Source: Pseudarthrobacter psychrotolerans
Lineage (GTDB): Bacteria > Actinomycetota > Actinomycetes > Actinomycetales > Micrococcaceae
Reading direction: 5' to 3'
Assembly: GCF_009911795.1 (NCBI RefSeq)
Contig: NZ_CP047898.1
Location: forward strand, 2,914,001-2,978,000
DNA length: 64,000 bases
Positions within the stretch are counted from its first letter, which is position 1, and the number at the start of each line of letters is the position of its first letter. The position numbers and the translations under genes were made by a program. Shown piece after piece: positions 54,867 through 63,039 of this stretch. The notes below the pieces were generated by a model. It did not search any database, was not told where the DNA came from, and saw only the letters and a list, made by a program, of their open reading frames with translations.

Positions 54867-56144
54867 CTAGTCAGAGATTGCTGTGCCGGCAACGGCGTCG
54901 CTGAACACTTCGCCGAGGATGGCGGCGCCCTTGCGGATAGCGTCCAAGGACGGCAGGCAGAACGACATGCGCAGTTCGCTGTGGCCGCTGCCGTCGGTGT
55001 AGAAGGCCGTCCCGGGGACGTACACCACGCCGCGTTCGATGCACTCGGAGACGAGGGCTTCGGTGTCAATCCGCTCCGGCACCGTGACCCAGAGGTAGAA
55101 GCCGCCGGTGGGCCTGTTCCACGTGGTGCCGGCGGGCATGACCTCGGTGAGCGTTTCCACCAGGGCGGTGAACTTCTCACGGTAGATGCCGCGGTATTCG
55201 GCCAGCTTGTCCTGCCAGGCCGGGTCATCGAGATAGGCGCTGATGAGCTGCTGGGAGTACACCGAGGGGTTGAGCTGCGACGTCTCGCTGGCGTTGAGCA
55301 GGTGGCCGTAGAGCGACGCCGGCGGCAGGACCCAGCCCACGCGGAGCCCGGGCGCGATCATCTTGGAGAAGGAGCCGAAGTACAGGGTGATGTCCTCGAA
55401 GCCGGGCTGGATGGCGGGCATGGTTTCGCCGTCGAAGCCCAGGAGCCCGTAGGGATTGTCCTCGAAGATCAGCAGATCGTTGCTGCGGCACAGCTCGCCT
55501 ACCTGCAGGCGGCGTTCGGCGGAGAGATTCACACCGCCGGGGTTCTGGAAGTTGGGGATCGTGTAGAGGCCCCTGGCGGTCTTGCCGGCAGCCCGGACTT
55601 CGCCGATAAGACGTTCGAGTTCTTCCGGAATCAGACCGTCGGCGTCCATGGGGACGTGGACAATTTCGGCCTCGTAGCTGGTGAACACGGCCATGCCGCC
55701 GGCGTAGGACGGGGCCTCGGCAAAGATGACGTCGCCGGGGTTGACCAGGACGCGCGCGGCGACGTCCAGGGCCTGCTGGCTTCCCGAGGTCACGATGACC
55801 TCGTCCGGCCCGGCCGTGATGCCCTCGAGCTTCATCAGTTCGGAAATGTGGGCGCGCAGCTCAGGAATGCCGTCGCTGGAGCCGTACTGGAAGGAGCGCT
55901 CCCCGCTGTCGAGCAGGATCCGCTGGGCGTCTGCCGCGATCCGGTCGAACGGAAGGGCACCGAGGTAAGGGGCGCCGTTGGCGAAGGAGATCATGCCCGG
56001 CCGCTGGGCGGCCCTGAACACTTTGCGGACTTCCGAGGGGCGCGCGGCGAGGGTGCGCTGCGCAAGGTGCTGCTGCCGGGCGGGGACGCTGATGACGCCG
56101 GGAATGCTGGCAGAGCCTGCGGAAGTTTCCACTGATACGGACAT
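54867..56144 (-). CDS. PLP-dependent aminotransferase, class I/II (MocR/LysN-like catalytic type)
   Basis: 425 aa without an HTH domain. VIVTSGSQQALDVAARVL is the PLP phosphate region, YTIPNFQNPGG and IFEDNPYGLLGFDG follow, and the PLP lysine is in FGSFSKMIAPGLRVGW. SELRMSFCLPSLDAI holds the substrate carboxylate-binding Arg. The group includes 2-aminoadipate, aromatic and branched-chain transaminases. Under promoter E it would convert the amino acid freed by the amidohydrolases to the 2-oxoacid used by the ThDP enzyme. Confidence 0.92.
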   Translation of the reverse strand: MSVSVETSAGSASIPGVISVPARQQHLAQRTLAARPSEVRKVFRAAQRPGMISFANGAPYLGALPFDRIAADAQRILLDSGERSFQYGSSDGIPELRAHISELMKLEGITAGPDEVIVTSGSQQALDVAARVLVNPGDVIFAEAPSYAGGMAVFTSYEAEIVHVPMDADGLIPEELERLIGEVRAAGKTARGLYTIPNFQNPGGVNLSAERRLQVGELCRSNDLLIFEDNPYGLLGFDGETMPAIQPGFEDITLYFGSFSKMIAPGLRVGWVLPPASLYGHLLNASETSQLNPSVYSQQLISAYLDDPAWQDKLAEYRGIYREKFTALVETLTEVMPAGTTWNRPTGGFYLWVTVPERIDTEALVSECIERGVVYVPGTAFYTDGSGHSELRMSFCLPSLDAIRKGAAILGEVFSDAVAGTAISD

Positions 56145-56174
56145 GGGATACCTTTCAGTCGCGAGTATCCTCCC

Positions 56175-56241
56175 AGTGTCGCGCCGGCTCGCAGATGCTG
56201 TCTAAGACCAAACTCCGGGGATTGCCATACCTGTACGGCAT
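56175..56241 (-). promoter_or_regulatory. regulon promoter E with T-N11-A dyad (aminotransferase)
   Basis: Minus strand: ATGCCGTACAGGTAT (56241-56227), 21 bp, TTAGAC (56205-56200), 19 bp, GACACT (56180-56175). After the -35 comes AGCAT as in promoters C and D. The start codon is 30 bp after the -10. Confidence 0.75.
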
Positions 56242-56292
56242 GGACCGGCCAGTCGCGCCGTACGAATGCGGGCATCGGGGTCGCAGGCCAAG

Positions 56293-57177
56293 TCAGCCCT
56301 CCAGGACCTGCCTGATCCCGAACTCGCCCACGGCGAACATCCGCGGATTGTCGTCGGAGTTGCTCAGCATGGCGGTGGACAGGACGAGAGCCCAGCCCCG
56401 GGCCCTCATCCAGGTGTCCCCTTCCACCGCAGGGCCAAAGGCGTCGATGAAGCGGTGGCGGGCGCCGGCGTCGAACATCAGCCATGCCACCGCAAGATCG
56501 ACAGCCGGGTCCCCGGCCCCGACGTCGCCGAAATCGATAACGCCGGCCAGCGTGCCGTCTTCCGCCATCAGGATATTGCCCGGGTGAAGGTCCCCGTGGA
56601 GCATCATCGCCGGACCATCCCAGGCGTTAGCGGCGCAGGCCTGCATCCATACGGCTCCCAGTGCTGCTGCCTGAGGGTAGCGTTCGCGGACCCCGAGCCG
56701 TTCCACCACCGCCGAGTCACGATCCGTCAGCGGCACGCCGCGGAAAGGATTCACCGGGACGCCGTTCTCCGCGGGCAAGTGGAGCGACAGTAGGAATTCG
56801 GCCAGGCCTTCAGCGGCCGGCCCGCGCTCAGCGGGGTCGACGTCGGCCGCGGCTGCGCCAGGGATCCACCGCACGATGCTCCACGGCCAGGGAAAGTCCG
56901 ACGTCGGCCGGCCGGTATGGACGGGCACAGGAACCGCCACCGGGGAGCGGCGGGCTATGTCGGGAAGGTAGCGCTGTTCATGCAGTATCAACGGAACGGC
57001 CTCCGCCCTGCGCGGCAGCCGGACGGCCAGGTGATCGCCGAGCCGGAAGGTCGCGTTGTCCCAGCCATTCGCAACCCGCACCAGAGGAAGATCGCGAAGG
57101 TCCGGCCGCTGGTGCCGGACGAGTCCTTGGACGACGGCGTCATTCACTTCCACCGTGGCTGGTGGCATTCCCGCCAT
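56293..57177 (-). CDS. aminoglycoside phosphotransferase (APH)-family kinase
   Basis: 294 aa from ATG 57177; ATG 57168 is the alternative. Kinase marks: ANGWDNATFRLGDHLAVRLP in the N-lobe, the HGDLHPGNILM catalytic loop with the base Asp, and VIDFGDVGAGDPAVDLA as the DxD metal site. WSIVRWIPGAAAADVD is the hinge. Many chromosomal members phosphorylate small metabolites rather than drugs, so antibiotic resistance should not be assumed. Divergent from the GNAT gene. Confidence 0.9.
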   Translation of the reverse strand: MAGMPPATVEVNDAVVQGLVRHQRPDLRDLPLVRVANGWDNATFRLGDHLAVRLPRRAEAVPLILHEQRYLPDIARRSPVAVPVPVHTGRPTSDFPWPWSIVRWIPGAAAADVDPAERGPAAEGLAEFLLSLHLPAENGVPVNPFRGVPLTDRDSAVVERLGVRERYPQAAALGAVWMQACAANAWDGPAMMLHGDLHPGNILMAEDGTLAGVIDFGDVGAGDPAVDLAVAWLMFDAGARHRFIDAFGPAVEGDTWMRARGWALVLSTAMLSNSDDNPRMFAVGEFGIRQVLEG

Positions 57178-57282
57178 TTCGGAGATCCGCCTTTCCTGTC
57201 CTGCAACGCAATCCGGCCCTTCCCTTGTCCGAATATAGTTCAGGTCCCAGGGAGCGGATGGGGCACCGGTAAATTGGAGGCG

Positions 57283-57756
57283 ATGATTCACATTGCGAAG
57301 GACGACCCCGCACGAGCGGATGTCCATGACCTACTGAGCGAGCACCTGGCAGACATGTTCGCCACGTCGCCCGCCGAAAGTGTGCACGCGCTAGACCATT
57401 CTGCGCTGTCCGCACCGTCGATCACGTTTTGGACGGCCCGCGAGGAAGATGAGCTCCTTGGCTGCGGCGCGCTCAAGCTCCTCGATTTCCCGGACAGCCC
57501 GGCGAAGCGTGGCGAGATCAAGTCCATGCGCACCGCAGCGGGGGCGCATGGGCGAGGGGTGGCGACGCTCATGCTCCGGCACATCCTGGACGAAGCCCGG
57601 ACCCGAAACTTCGGGCGCATTTACCTTGAAACAGGAACCGAGGACTATTTCGCTCCCGCTCGGCGCCTGTATGTCCGCAACGGATTCAGCGAGTGCCCTC
57701 CCTTTGCCGGCTACTTCCTGGATCCCAACAGCGTGTTCATGGAACTCCGCCTCTAA
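57283..57756 (+). CDS. GNAT-family N-acetyltransferase
   Basis: 157 aa from ATG 57283 with TTGGAGG upstream. The acetyl-CoA pyrophosphate loop is KSMRTAAGAHGRGVATLMLRH. IYLETGTEDYFAPARRLYVR then NGFSECPPFAGYF is typical of the PaiA/YitI-like group. It acetylates an unknown small molecule or protein amine. It starts 105 bp from the divergent phosphotransferase. Confidence 0.92.
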   Translation: MIHIAKDDPARADVHDLLSEHLADMFATSPAESVHALDHSALSAPSITFWTAREEDELLGCGALKLLDFPDSPAKRGEIKSMRTAAGAHGRGVATLMLRHILDEARTRNFGRIYLETGTEDYFAPARRLYVRNGFSECPPFAGYFLDPNSVFMELRL

Positions 57757-57771
57757 AGAATCAGCGCCGTT

Positions 57772-59775
57772 CTATTTGGCCCAGTCGGCGTCGCCGTAGG
57801 GGCGGCCGCGGAAGTGGGCGCGGAGGTACTCCCCCACCACGGCGGCGCCCAGATCACCGACGTCGGGCGCCACCACGCGGCCGCCGACCCGGCGCGCCAT
57901 GCGCTGGACGAACCGTTCCAGACCGGGGTCATCACCGAGCCGGAAGAACGTGACCTGTGTGCCGGCACGCCCCAGGCGGTCGAGCTCGGCCACGGTGAGC
58001 CGGATGGTCTCCGGGTGCGGCGGGTAGTCGAACCAGGTCTCACCGTCTGCCAGCAGGTGCGCGGTTGGTTCGCCGTCGGTCACTACCAGCAGGACGGGCT
58101 GCATGGACGGATGTTTGCGGAAGAACCGGCCGGCCAGCAGTAAACCGTGGTGCAGATTGGTTCCCTTGGTCTGGAAGGGCGGCAAGGCGGTGAGCTCGCC
58201 AATGTCCGTGGTCTGCGCGTAGCGGCCGAACGTGATCAGCTGCAGCCGGTCGCCGCGGAAGCGCGTTGAAATGAGGTGGTGCAGGGCGAGCGCGGTGCGT
58301 TTCATGGGCACCCAGCGTCCTTGGGCGGCCATCGAGAAGGACACGTCCACGAGCAGGACCACGGCGGCTTGCGTGCGCGCCTCAGTTTCCGCCACCTCGA
58401 TGTCGTCCGCGGCGAGGCGCAGTCCGCTGCGGGGGTCGCCGCCGTCGGCAATGGTCCGGCGGATCGCGTTGGTGATGGTTCGCGTGACGTCCCACGGCTC
58501 GGCGTCGCCGAACTCCCAAGGGCGGCTGGAGCCGGTCTGTTCCCCGGCTGCCCCGGCAACGCGGGTGTCCCGGCGCCCCTGCCGGCTGGACAGTTGCCTG
58601 GCGGTATCCCGCAGCAGCGCCCTCCCGAGCCGCCGCATGGACTGCGGTGACAACCGGAGATCCCCGTCCGCCCCGCGTTGGAGGTACCCGCCGTCGTGCA
58701 TTGCCTTCTCGATTTCCGCGAGGGTGCGTGCCGTGACGGCGGCGTCCTGCCCGAGCTGGCGGGCCAGGGCGTCGAGGTCCAGGTCGTCCAGGCTGGAACC
58801 GTTGTAGGACTGGGAGAGCTGTTCGGACAGCTCGTCCAGCTCGGCGATGTCCTGGAGCACGCCGGTGCCGTCGCCCAGACCGAGCCCTTCCTCGCCCTCG
58901 AAGCGTTCGGAGCCGGTCCAGTCCTCGCCGGGGCGCAGGGAGCGCAGGTTGTCGTCGAGTTGGCCGAGCTGGTCCATGAGTTGTGGCGAGCCGTACGCCT
59001 GGGCGGAGAGGCTCATCAGCTCCTCCCGCTGCTCCGGGGACATGGATTGCAGCATCCGCTGGGCTGCTGCCGCGCGCTGGGCGAGAGCGTCGATCAGCTC
59101 CTCGACCGACTGTGGATTCTCGGGGAAGAACTGGCCGTGCTTGGCCATGAAGTTCTGGAAGTCCGCGTGGGTGTCCTCGCCGCGCCGGTGTTTGTCGAGG
59201 AGCCCGTTGAGGTCCTGCAGCATCTCGTTGACGGCCGCGCGGTCCTCATCCGTGGCGTTCTCAAGCGCCTGCTTCATGCCGGCGAACCGCTGGTCCAGGA
59301 CCTCGCGGCCCAGCAGGTCCTTGATCCGCTCGTAGGCTTCCCGCGCTGTGCTCGACTGCCAGTCATAGGAGGCCAGCTCGTTGACCGCTGCCGCCGTGGA
59401 CCGGGGCAGGTTCTGCAGCTGCATCTCCCGGAAGGAGCGGTCGGTGTTGTCCATCATGGCGTCGCGGGCCAGCTGTTTGCGCTCCTCCAGCACTGCGGTG
59501 TCCAGCAGTTTCCGGACTTCATTGAGGGTGCCGTCCAGTTTGTGCCGGCCCAGAAGGTCCTTGCGGCGCTGCTGGACGCGACCGGCGAGGTCGTCCAGGC
59601 CTTCGCGGCTGCGGCCGCCGCGCCGCAGGAACTCCTGCAGTGCGTGCCGGGGCGAGTAGCCGGCCATAACGTCCTCGGCGACGGCGTCGAGTGCCTCCGC
59701 CAGGTCCACCGGCGGGGCGAGCGGATCCGGCCCGCCCCGGTACCGGCTGTACCTGGACCGGTTGTGAACGCTCAT
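57772..59775 (-). CDS. von Willebrand factor A-domain protein, MoxR partner
   Basis: 667 aa from ATG 59775. Residues 1 to about 420 are helical and charged (likely coiled coil). The C-terminal VWA domain shows the MIDAS motif VLLVDVSFSMAAQGR (DxSxS) and LLVVTDGEPTAHLLADG. MoxR-VWA pairs act as chaperone-like complexes, as in Mg-chelatase-type systems. It lies 43 bp after the MoxR-type gene. Function in this host is unknown. Confidence 0.88.
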   Translation of the reverse strand: MSVHNRSRYSRYRGGPDPLAPPVDLAEALDAVAEDVMAGYSPRHALQEFLRRGGRSREGLDDLAGRVQQRRKDLLGRHKLDGTLNEVRKLLDTAVLEERKQLARDAMMDNTDRSFREMQLQNLPRSTAAAVNELASYDWQSSTAREAYERIKDLLGREVLDQRFAGMKQALENATDEDRAAVNEMLQDLNGLLDKHRRGEDTHADFQNFMAKHGQFFPENPQSVEELIDALAQRAAAAQRMLQSMSPEQREELMSLSAQAYGSPQLMDQLGQLDDNLRSLRPGEDWTGSERFEGEEGLGLGDGTGVLQDIAELDELSEQLSQSYNGSSLDDLDLDALARQLGQDAAVTARTLAEIEKAMHDGGYLQRGADGDLRLSPQSMRRLGRALLRDTARQLSSRQGRRDTRVAGAAGEQTGSSRPWEFGDAEPWDVTRTITNAIRRTIADGGDPRSGLRLAADDIEVAETEARTQAAVVLLVDVSFSMAAQGRWVPMKRTALALHHLISTRFRGDRLQLITFGRYAQTTDIGELTALPPFQTKGTNLHHGLLLAGRFFRKHPSMQPVLLVVTDGEPTAHLLADGETWFDYPPHPETIRLTVAELDRLGRAGTQVTFFRLGDDPGLERFVQRMARRVGGRVVAPDVGDLGAAVVGEYLRAHFRGRPYGDADWAK

Positions 59776-59818
59776 GGGCCCTCCTGTCCTGCGCTTTCGA
59801 ACTACGTGAGGTAGCTTC

Positions 59819-61206
59819 TTAGCCGTAAATCGTCGCCTCGTCGTCGGACTCCTTGGCGATCCGGCGGGCGAGGTAAAGGCCTTCCAATGCCAGTTCGACG
59901 GCGGCGGCACGCTGTCCGTCGTTCGTCGCGCCCAGGCGCTCACTGATTTCGTCGTAGAGGCCGGAGCCATCGAGGGACGGGAGGTTCTCCAGGAACTCCC
60001 GCGCGGTGACCAGTTCACCGGTGGTCACCGTGGTGTGGCCGTCAAGCGCGGCCACCAGTTGCCCCATGTCGATGCCGTGGAAGTGCGCCCGCACGGCTTC
60101 CGCGGTGGCCATGCGCAGAAGATGGTCGAGGATTTCCTGTTCACGCCCTTCCTCACCGGACTCGAACTCAATCTTGCCCCCAAGGACTTCCACCGCCGCG
60201 TCCAGGTCGATGATCCGGGCCACGGCCACGTCCTCGCCCCGCACACTGGCACGGCGAAGGGCTGCCGCGGCGACGGTTTCGGCGCCCGCGATGGCGAACC
60301 GCGCGGACACCCCCGAGGTCTGGTTGATCGCTGGGGACTGCCGCAGCGCCCGGGTGTAGCGGGCCAGGATCTCGAGGATGACGGGCGGGACGCCGGCCAC
60401 CAGGTGCCCCTCCTGCCGGATGACGGCCACCTCGTCGTCGAGCTCCAGGGGGTAGTGGGTGCGGATCTCGGCACCGAAGCGGTCCCGCAGCGGCGTGATG
60501 ATCCGGCCGCGGTTCGTGTAATCCTCCGGGTTGGCGGACGCGACGACGAGTACGTCCAGCGGCAGCCGCAGCACGTAGCCGCGGATCTGGATGTCGCGTT
60601 CCTCCATCACGTTGAGCATCGAAACCTGGATCCGCTCGGCGAGGTCGGGCAGCTCGTTGATGGCGATGATTCCGCGGTTGGAGCGCGGGACCAAGCCGTA
60701 GTGGATGGTTTCCGGGTCGCCGAGCCGGCGGCCCTCGGCCACCCGCATCGGGTCGATGTCGCCGATCAGGTCGGCGACGGAGGTGTCCGGCGTCGCGAGC
60801 TTTTCGACATACCGTTCCGAGCGGTGGCGCCACGCCACGCGCAGCCGGTCCCCTCGGTGAGGGCGCGGGCGCGGGAGTGTTCCGTGATGGGTTCGTACGG
60901 GTGTTCGTTGAGTTCCGATTCCTCGATCACCGGCGACCATTCGTCCAGCAGCCCGGCCAGGGTTCGCAGGATACGGGTCTTGCCCTGTCCGCGCTCGCCC
61001 AGCAGGACGATGTCGTGTCCGGCGATCAGGGCCCGCTCGAGCTGCGGCAGCACTGTCCGGCCGAAGCCGAACAAGCCGGGCCACGGATCCCGGCCCTCCG
61101 CCAGCGCGGCGAGGAGGTTGTCGCGGATTTCCCGGCGCAGGTCCTTGTGAACGTGGCCGGAGGCACGCAGTTCACCAACAGTGAAGATTTCGGGGCGTTC
61201 GTTCAC
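59819..61206 (-). pseudogene. MoxR-family AAA+ ATPase with one frameshift
   Basis: Starts at GTG 61206 (VNERPEIFTVGELRASGHVH). Walker A LLGERGQGKTR is in the first part, which then breaks at 60850-60853. The next frame continues with RLRVAWRHRSERYVEKLATP, Walker B-like GIIAINELPDLAERIQVSML, and VLVVASANPEDYTNRGRII, to the stop at 59819. One added base in the four-base C run restores 462 aa plus stop. The gene would encode the ATPase partner of the VWA protein. Mutation versus sequence error is undecided. Confidence 0.88.
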
Positions 61207-61297
61207 TCCTCCAAGGTAGACCTGTTCCGGGCGGGGATCGAGGGATTTGTCCAGATTCCCTGCTCGCTGACCCGTGTGCGGAATACGCTTGATCCTG

Positions 61298-61969
61298 ATG
61301 ACTGCAGCCATGCCGCCGGAATCGCCGGCACCTCCTTCGGGTGCGCCTGGCACCCTGCTTCTTTTGGTGCGCCATGGGGTGACGCCGACGACGGGCACGG
61401 TGTTGCCGGGGCGGGCGCCGGGGCTCCATCTGTCCGACGCCGGCCATGCCCAGGCTGAACGGGTCGCGGAGCGTCTCGGGGACCTTCCGGTCGACGCCGT
61501 CTATTCCTCGCCGCTGGAGCGCGCCGTTGAGACGGCGGAGCCGACGGCGGCCCGCGCAGGACGGGACGTGACGTACGACGACGGCCTGCTCGAATGCGAT
61601 TTCGGCGACTGGACCGGGGCTGCTCTGGGGGACGTGGCCGCCCTGCCGGAGTGGCAGACGGTCCAGCGCCGCCCCTCTACCTTCCGTTTCCCGAACGGCG
61701 AGAGCTTCACGGAAATGCAGGCGCGGATCGTCGGATCGCTGGAGGCGCTGCGCATTGCCCACGCCGGCGGCGTGGTGGTGTGCTTCTCCCACGCCGATCC
61801 CATCAAGGCCACCGTCGCCCATGCCCTGGGCACGCCTCTTGACCTCTTCCAGCGGATCACCATCAGCCCCGGCTCGGTGTCGGCCATCTGGTTTGTGGAG
61901 GGCCAGGCGCCGGCCGTGCTGATGGTGAACTCGACGTCGGAACCGCTCAGCGGGCTGCGGGGGCCGTGA
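61298..61969 (+). CDS. histidine phosphatase-superfamily protein (MSMEG_4193 type)
   Basis: 223 aa from ATG 61298; an in-frame ATG at 61274 is possible. LLLVRHGVTPTTGTVLPGRAPG holds the phosphate-binding RHG. The block YSSPLERAVETAEP follows, and VVCFSHADPIKATVAHALG carries the second catalytic His. In actinobacteria this subgroup sits with SCO1664-type and mycothiol-ligase genes. The next gene starts immediately after its stop. Confidence 0.9.
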   Translation: MTAAMPPESPAPPSGAPGTLLLLVRHGVTPTTGTVLPGRAPGLHLSDAGHAQAERVAERLGDLPVDAVYSSPLERAVETAEPTAARAGRDVTYDDGLLECDFGDWTGAALGDVAALPEWQTVQRRPSTFRFPNGESFTEMQARIVGSLEALRIAHAGGVVVCFSHADPIKATVAHALGTPLDLFQRITISPGSVSAIWFVEGQAPAVLMVNSTSEPLSGLRGP

Positions 61970-62713
61970 ATGGGTCCTGCCAGCGGGCCAGACGGTGAAA
62001 CGGGGCAGGCGGTGTCCGGCCGGGAGCTGACGCTGCTTTGCGAGGGCAGCATCGAATTGGTGGGACGCATTCCGCGCAGCAGCAACGAGACGTTCCTCGT
62101 CGAGCTCACCGGCACGGATGGCATCTCGTATGCGGTCTACAAGCCGGAGGCCGGGGAACGGCCGCTGTCCGATTTCGAGCCCGGGCTGTACCGGCGGGAA
62201 CGGGCAGCCTACCTGCTCAGCGAGTCGCTGGGGTGGGGCCTCGTGCCGCCGACGGTGATCCGCGAAGAGGCCCCGCTGGGGGTCGGGTCGCTGCAGTGGT
62301 TCATCCAGTGCGACTTCCAAGAGCATTACTTCACGCTCTACGCCGACGCACCCGAGACCCACTACGAGCTGGCCCGCATCGCCCTGTTCGACTACGTCAG
62401 CAACAACACCGACCGCAAAAGCGGGCACGTGCTGCGCGGCGAGGATGGCCGGGTGTGGGGCATCGACCACGGACTGTGCTTCTCGGCAAGCTTCAAACTG
62501 CGTACCGTGATCTGGGAATTCGCCGGTGAACCCATCCCGGATGCCCTGCTCGAGGACATAGCTCCGCTCGCAGACGCAGTGCCTCCCGACGTGGCCGAGC
62601 TCATCGACGCCGAAGAGGTCACCGCCCTGGAACACCGTGTGCAGCGCCTGCTGCGCGAAGGGGTACTGCCGGTCGACCGCACCGGCATGCGCTACCCGTG
62701 GCCGCTTGTTTAG
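61970..62713 (+). CDS. SCO1664-family protein (PI3/4-kinase-like fold)
   Basis: 247 aa. Family marks: FLVELTGTDGISYAVYKPEAG, ERPLSDFEPGLYRRERAAY, and the kinase-like loop FDYVSNNTDRKSGHVL with GIDHGLCFS. The actinobacterial family often neighbours mshC. The usual intervening DUF3090 gene is not seen between this gene and the phosphatase. Its 3' end abuts a metH remnant on the opposite strand. Confidence 0.9.
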   Translation: MGPASGPDGETGQAVSGRELTLLCEGSIELVGRIPRSSNETFLVELTGTDGISYAVYKPEAGERPLSDFEPGLYRRERAAYLLSESLGWGLVPPTVIREEAPLGVGSLQWFIQCDFQEHYFTLYADAPETHYELARIALFDYVSNNTDRKSGHVLRGEDGRVWGIDHGLCFSASFKLRTVIWEFAGEPIPDALLEDIAPLADAVPPDVAELIDAEEVTALEHRVQRLLREGVLPVDRTGMRYPWPLV

Positions 62714-63026
62714 GCACGCACTCGGTCGGCAGCGAGGACCGGCAGGCCGGCGTTGGGCATGCAGGCGATGGCCACGGAGGACTGCTTGGAGAGGTGGCGG
62801 AGGTGCCCGCTCATCTCGTCCGGGCCGGTGGCGCAGTTCAGGCCGATGGCGTCGACGCCGATCGGTTCGAGCTCGGTGAGCGCGGCGCCGATTTCGGATC
62901 CCATGAGCATCGTTCCGGTGGTTTCGACCGTCACCTCGACGAAGGTGGGAGCCGGATGCCGCGGGCCACGATGGCCTGCTTGCAGCCGTTGACCGCGGCT
63001 TTGGTCTGCAGGAGGTCCCAGGGCTC
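62713..63026 (-). pseudogene. metH: methionine synthase (MetH) internal fragment
   Basis: The minus strand encodes WDLLQTKAAVNGCKQAIVAR in one frame, then FVEVTVETTGTMLMGSEIG and IGLNCATGPDEMSGHLRHLS in the next, a clear internal part of the cobalamin-dependent methionine synthase homocysteine-binding domain. About 100 residues of about 1200 remain, with a frameshift near 62947. The upstream end meets the transposase region at about 63027. A full-length metH elsewhere in the genome is likely. Confidence 0.75.
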
Positions 63027-63039
63027 CTGACCGAGCCAT

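Noticed and set aside
56293..57177. Calling the APH-family kinase an antibiotic-resistance gene
   Set aside because: The motifs show only the kinase fold; many chromosomal relatives act on metabolites.
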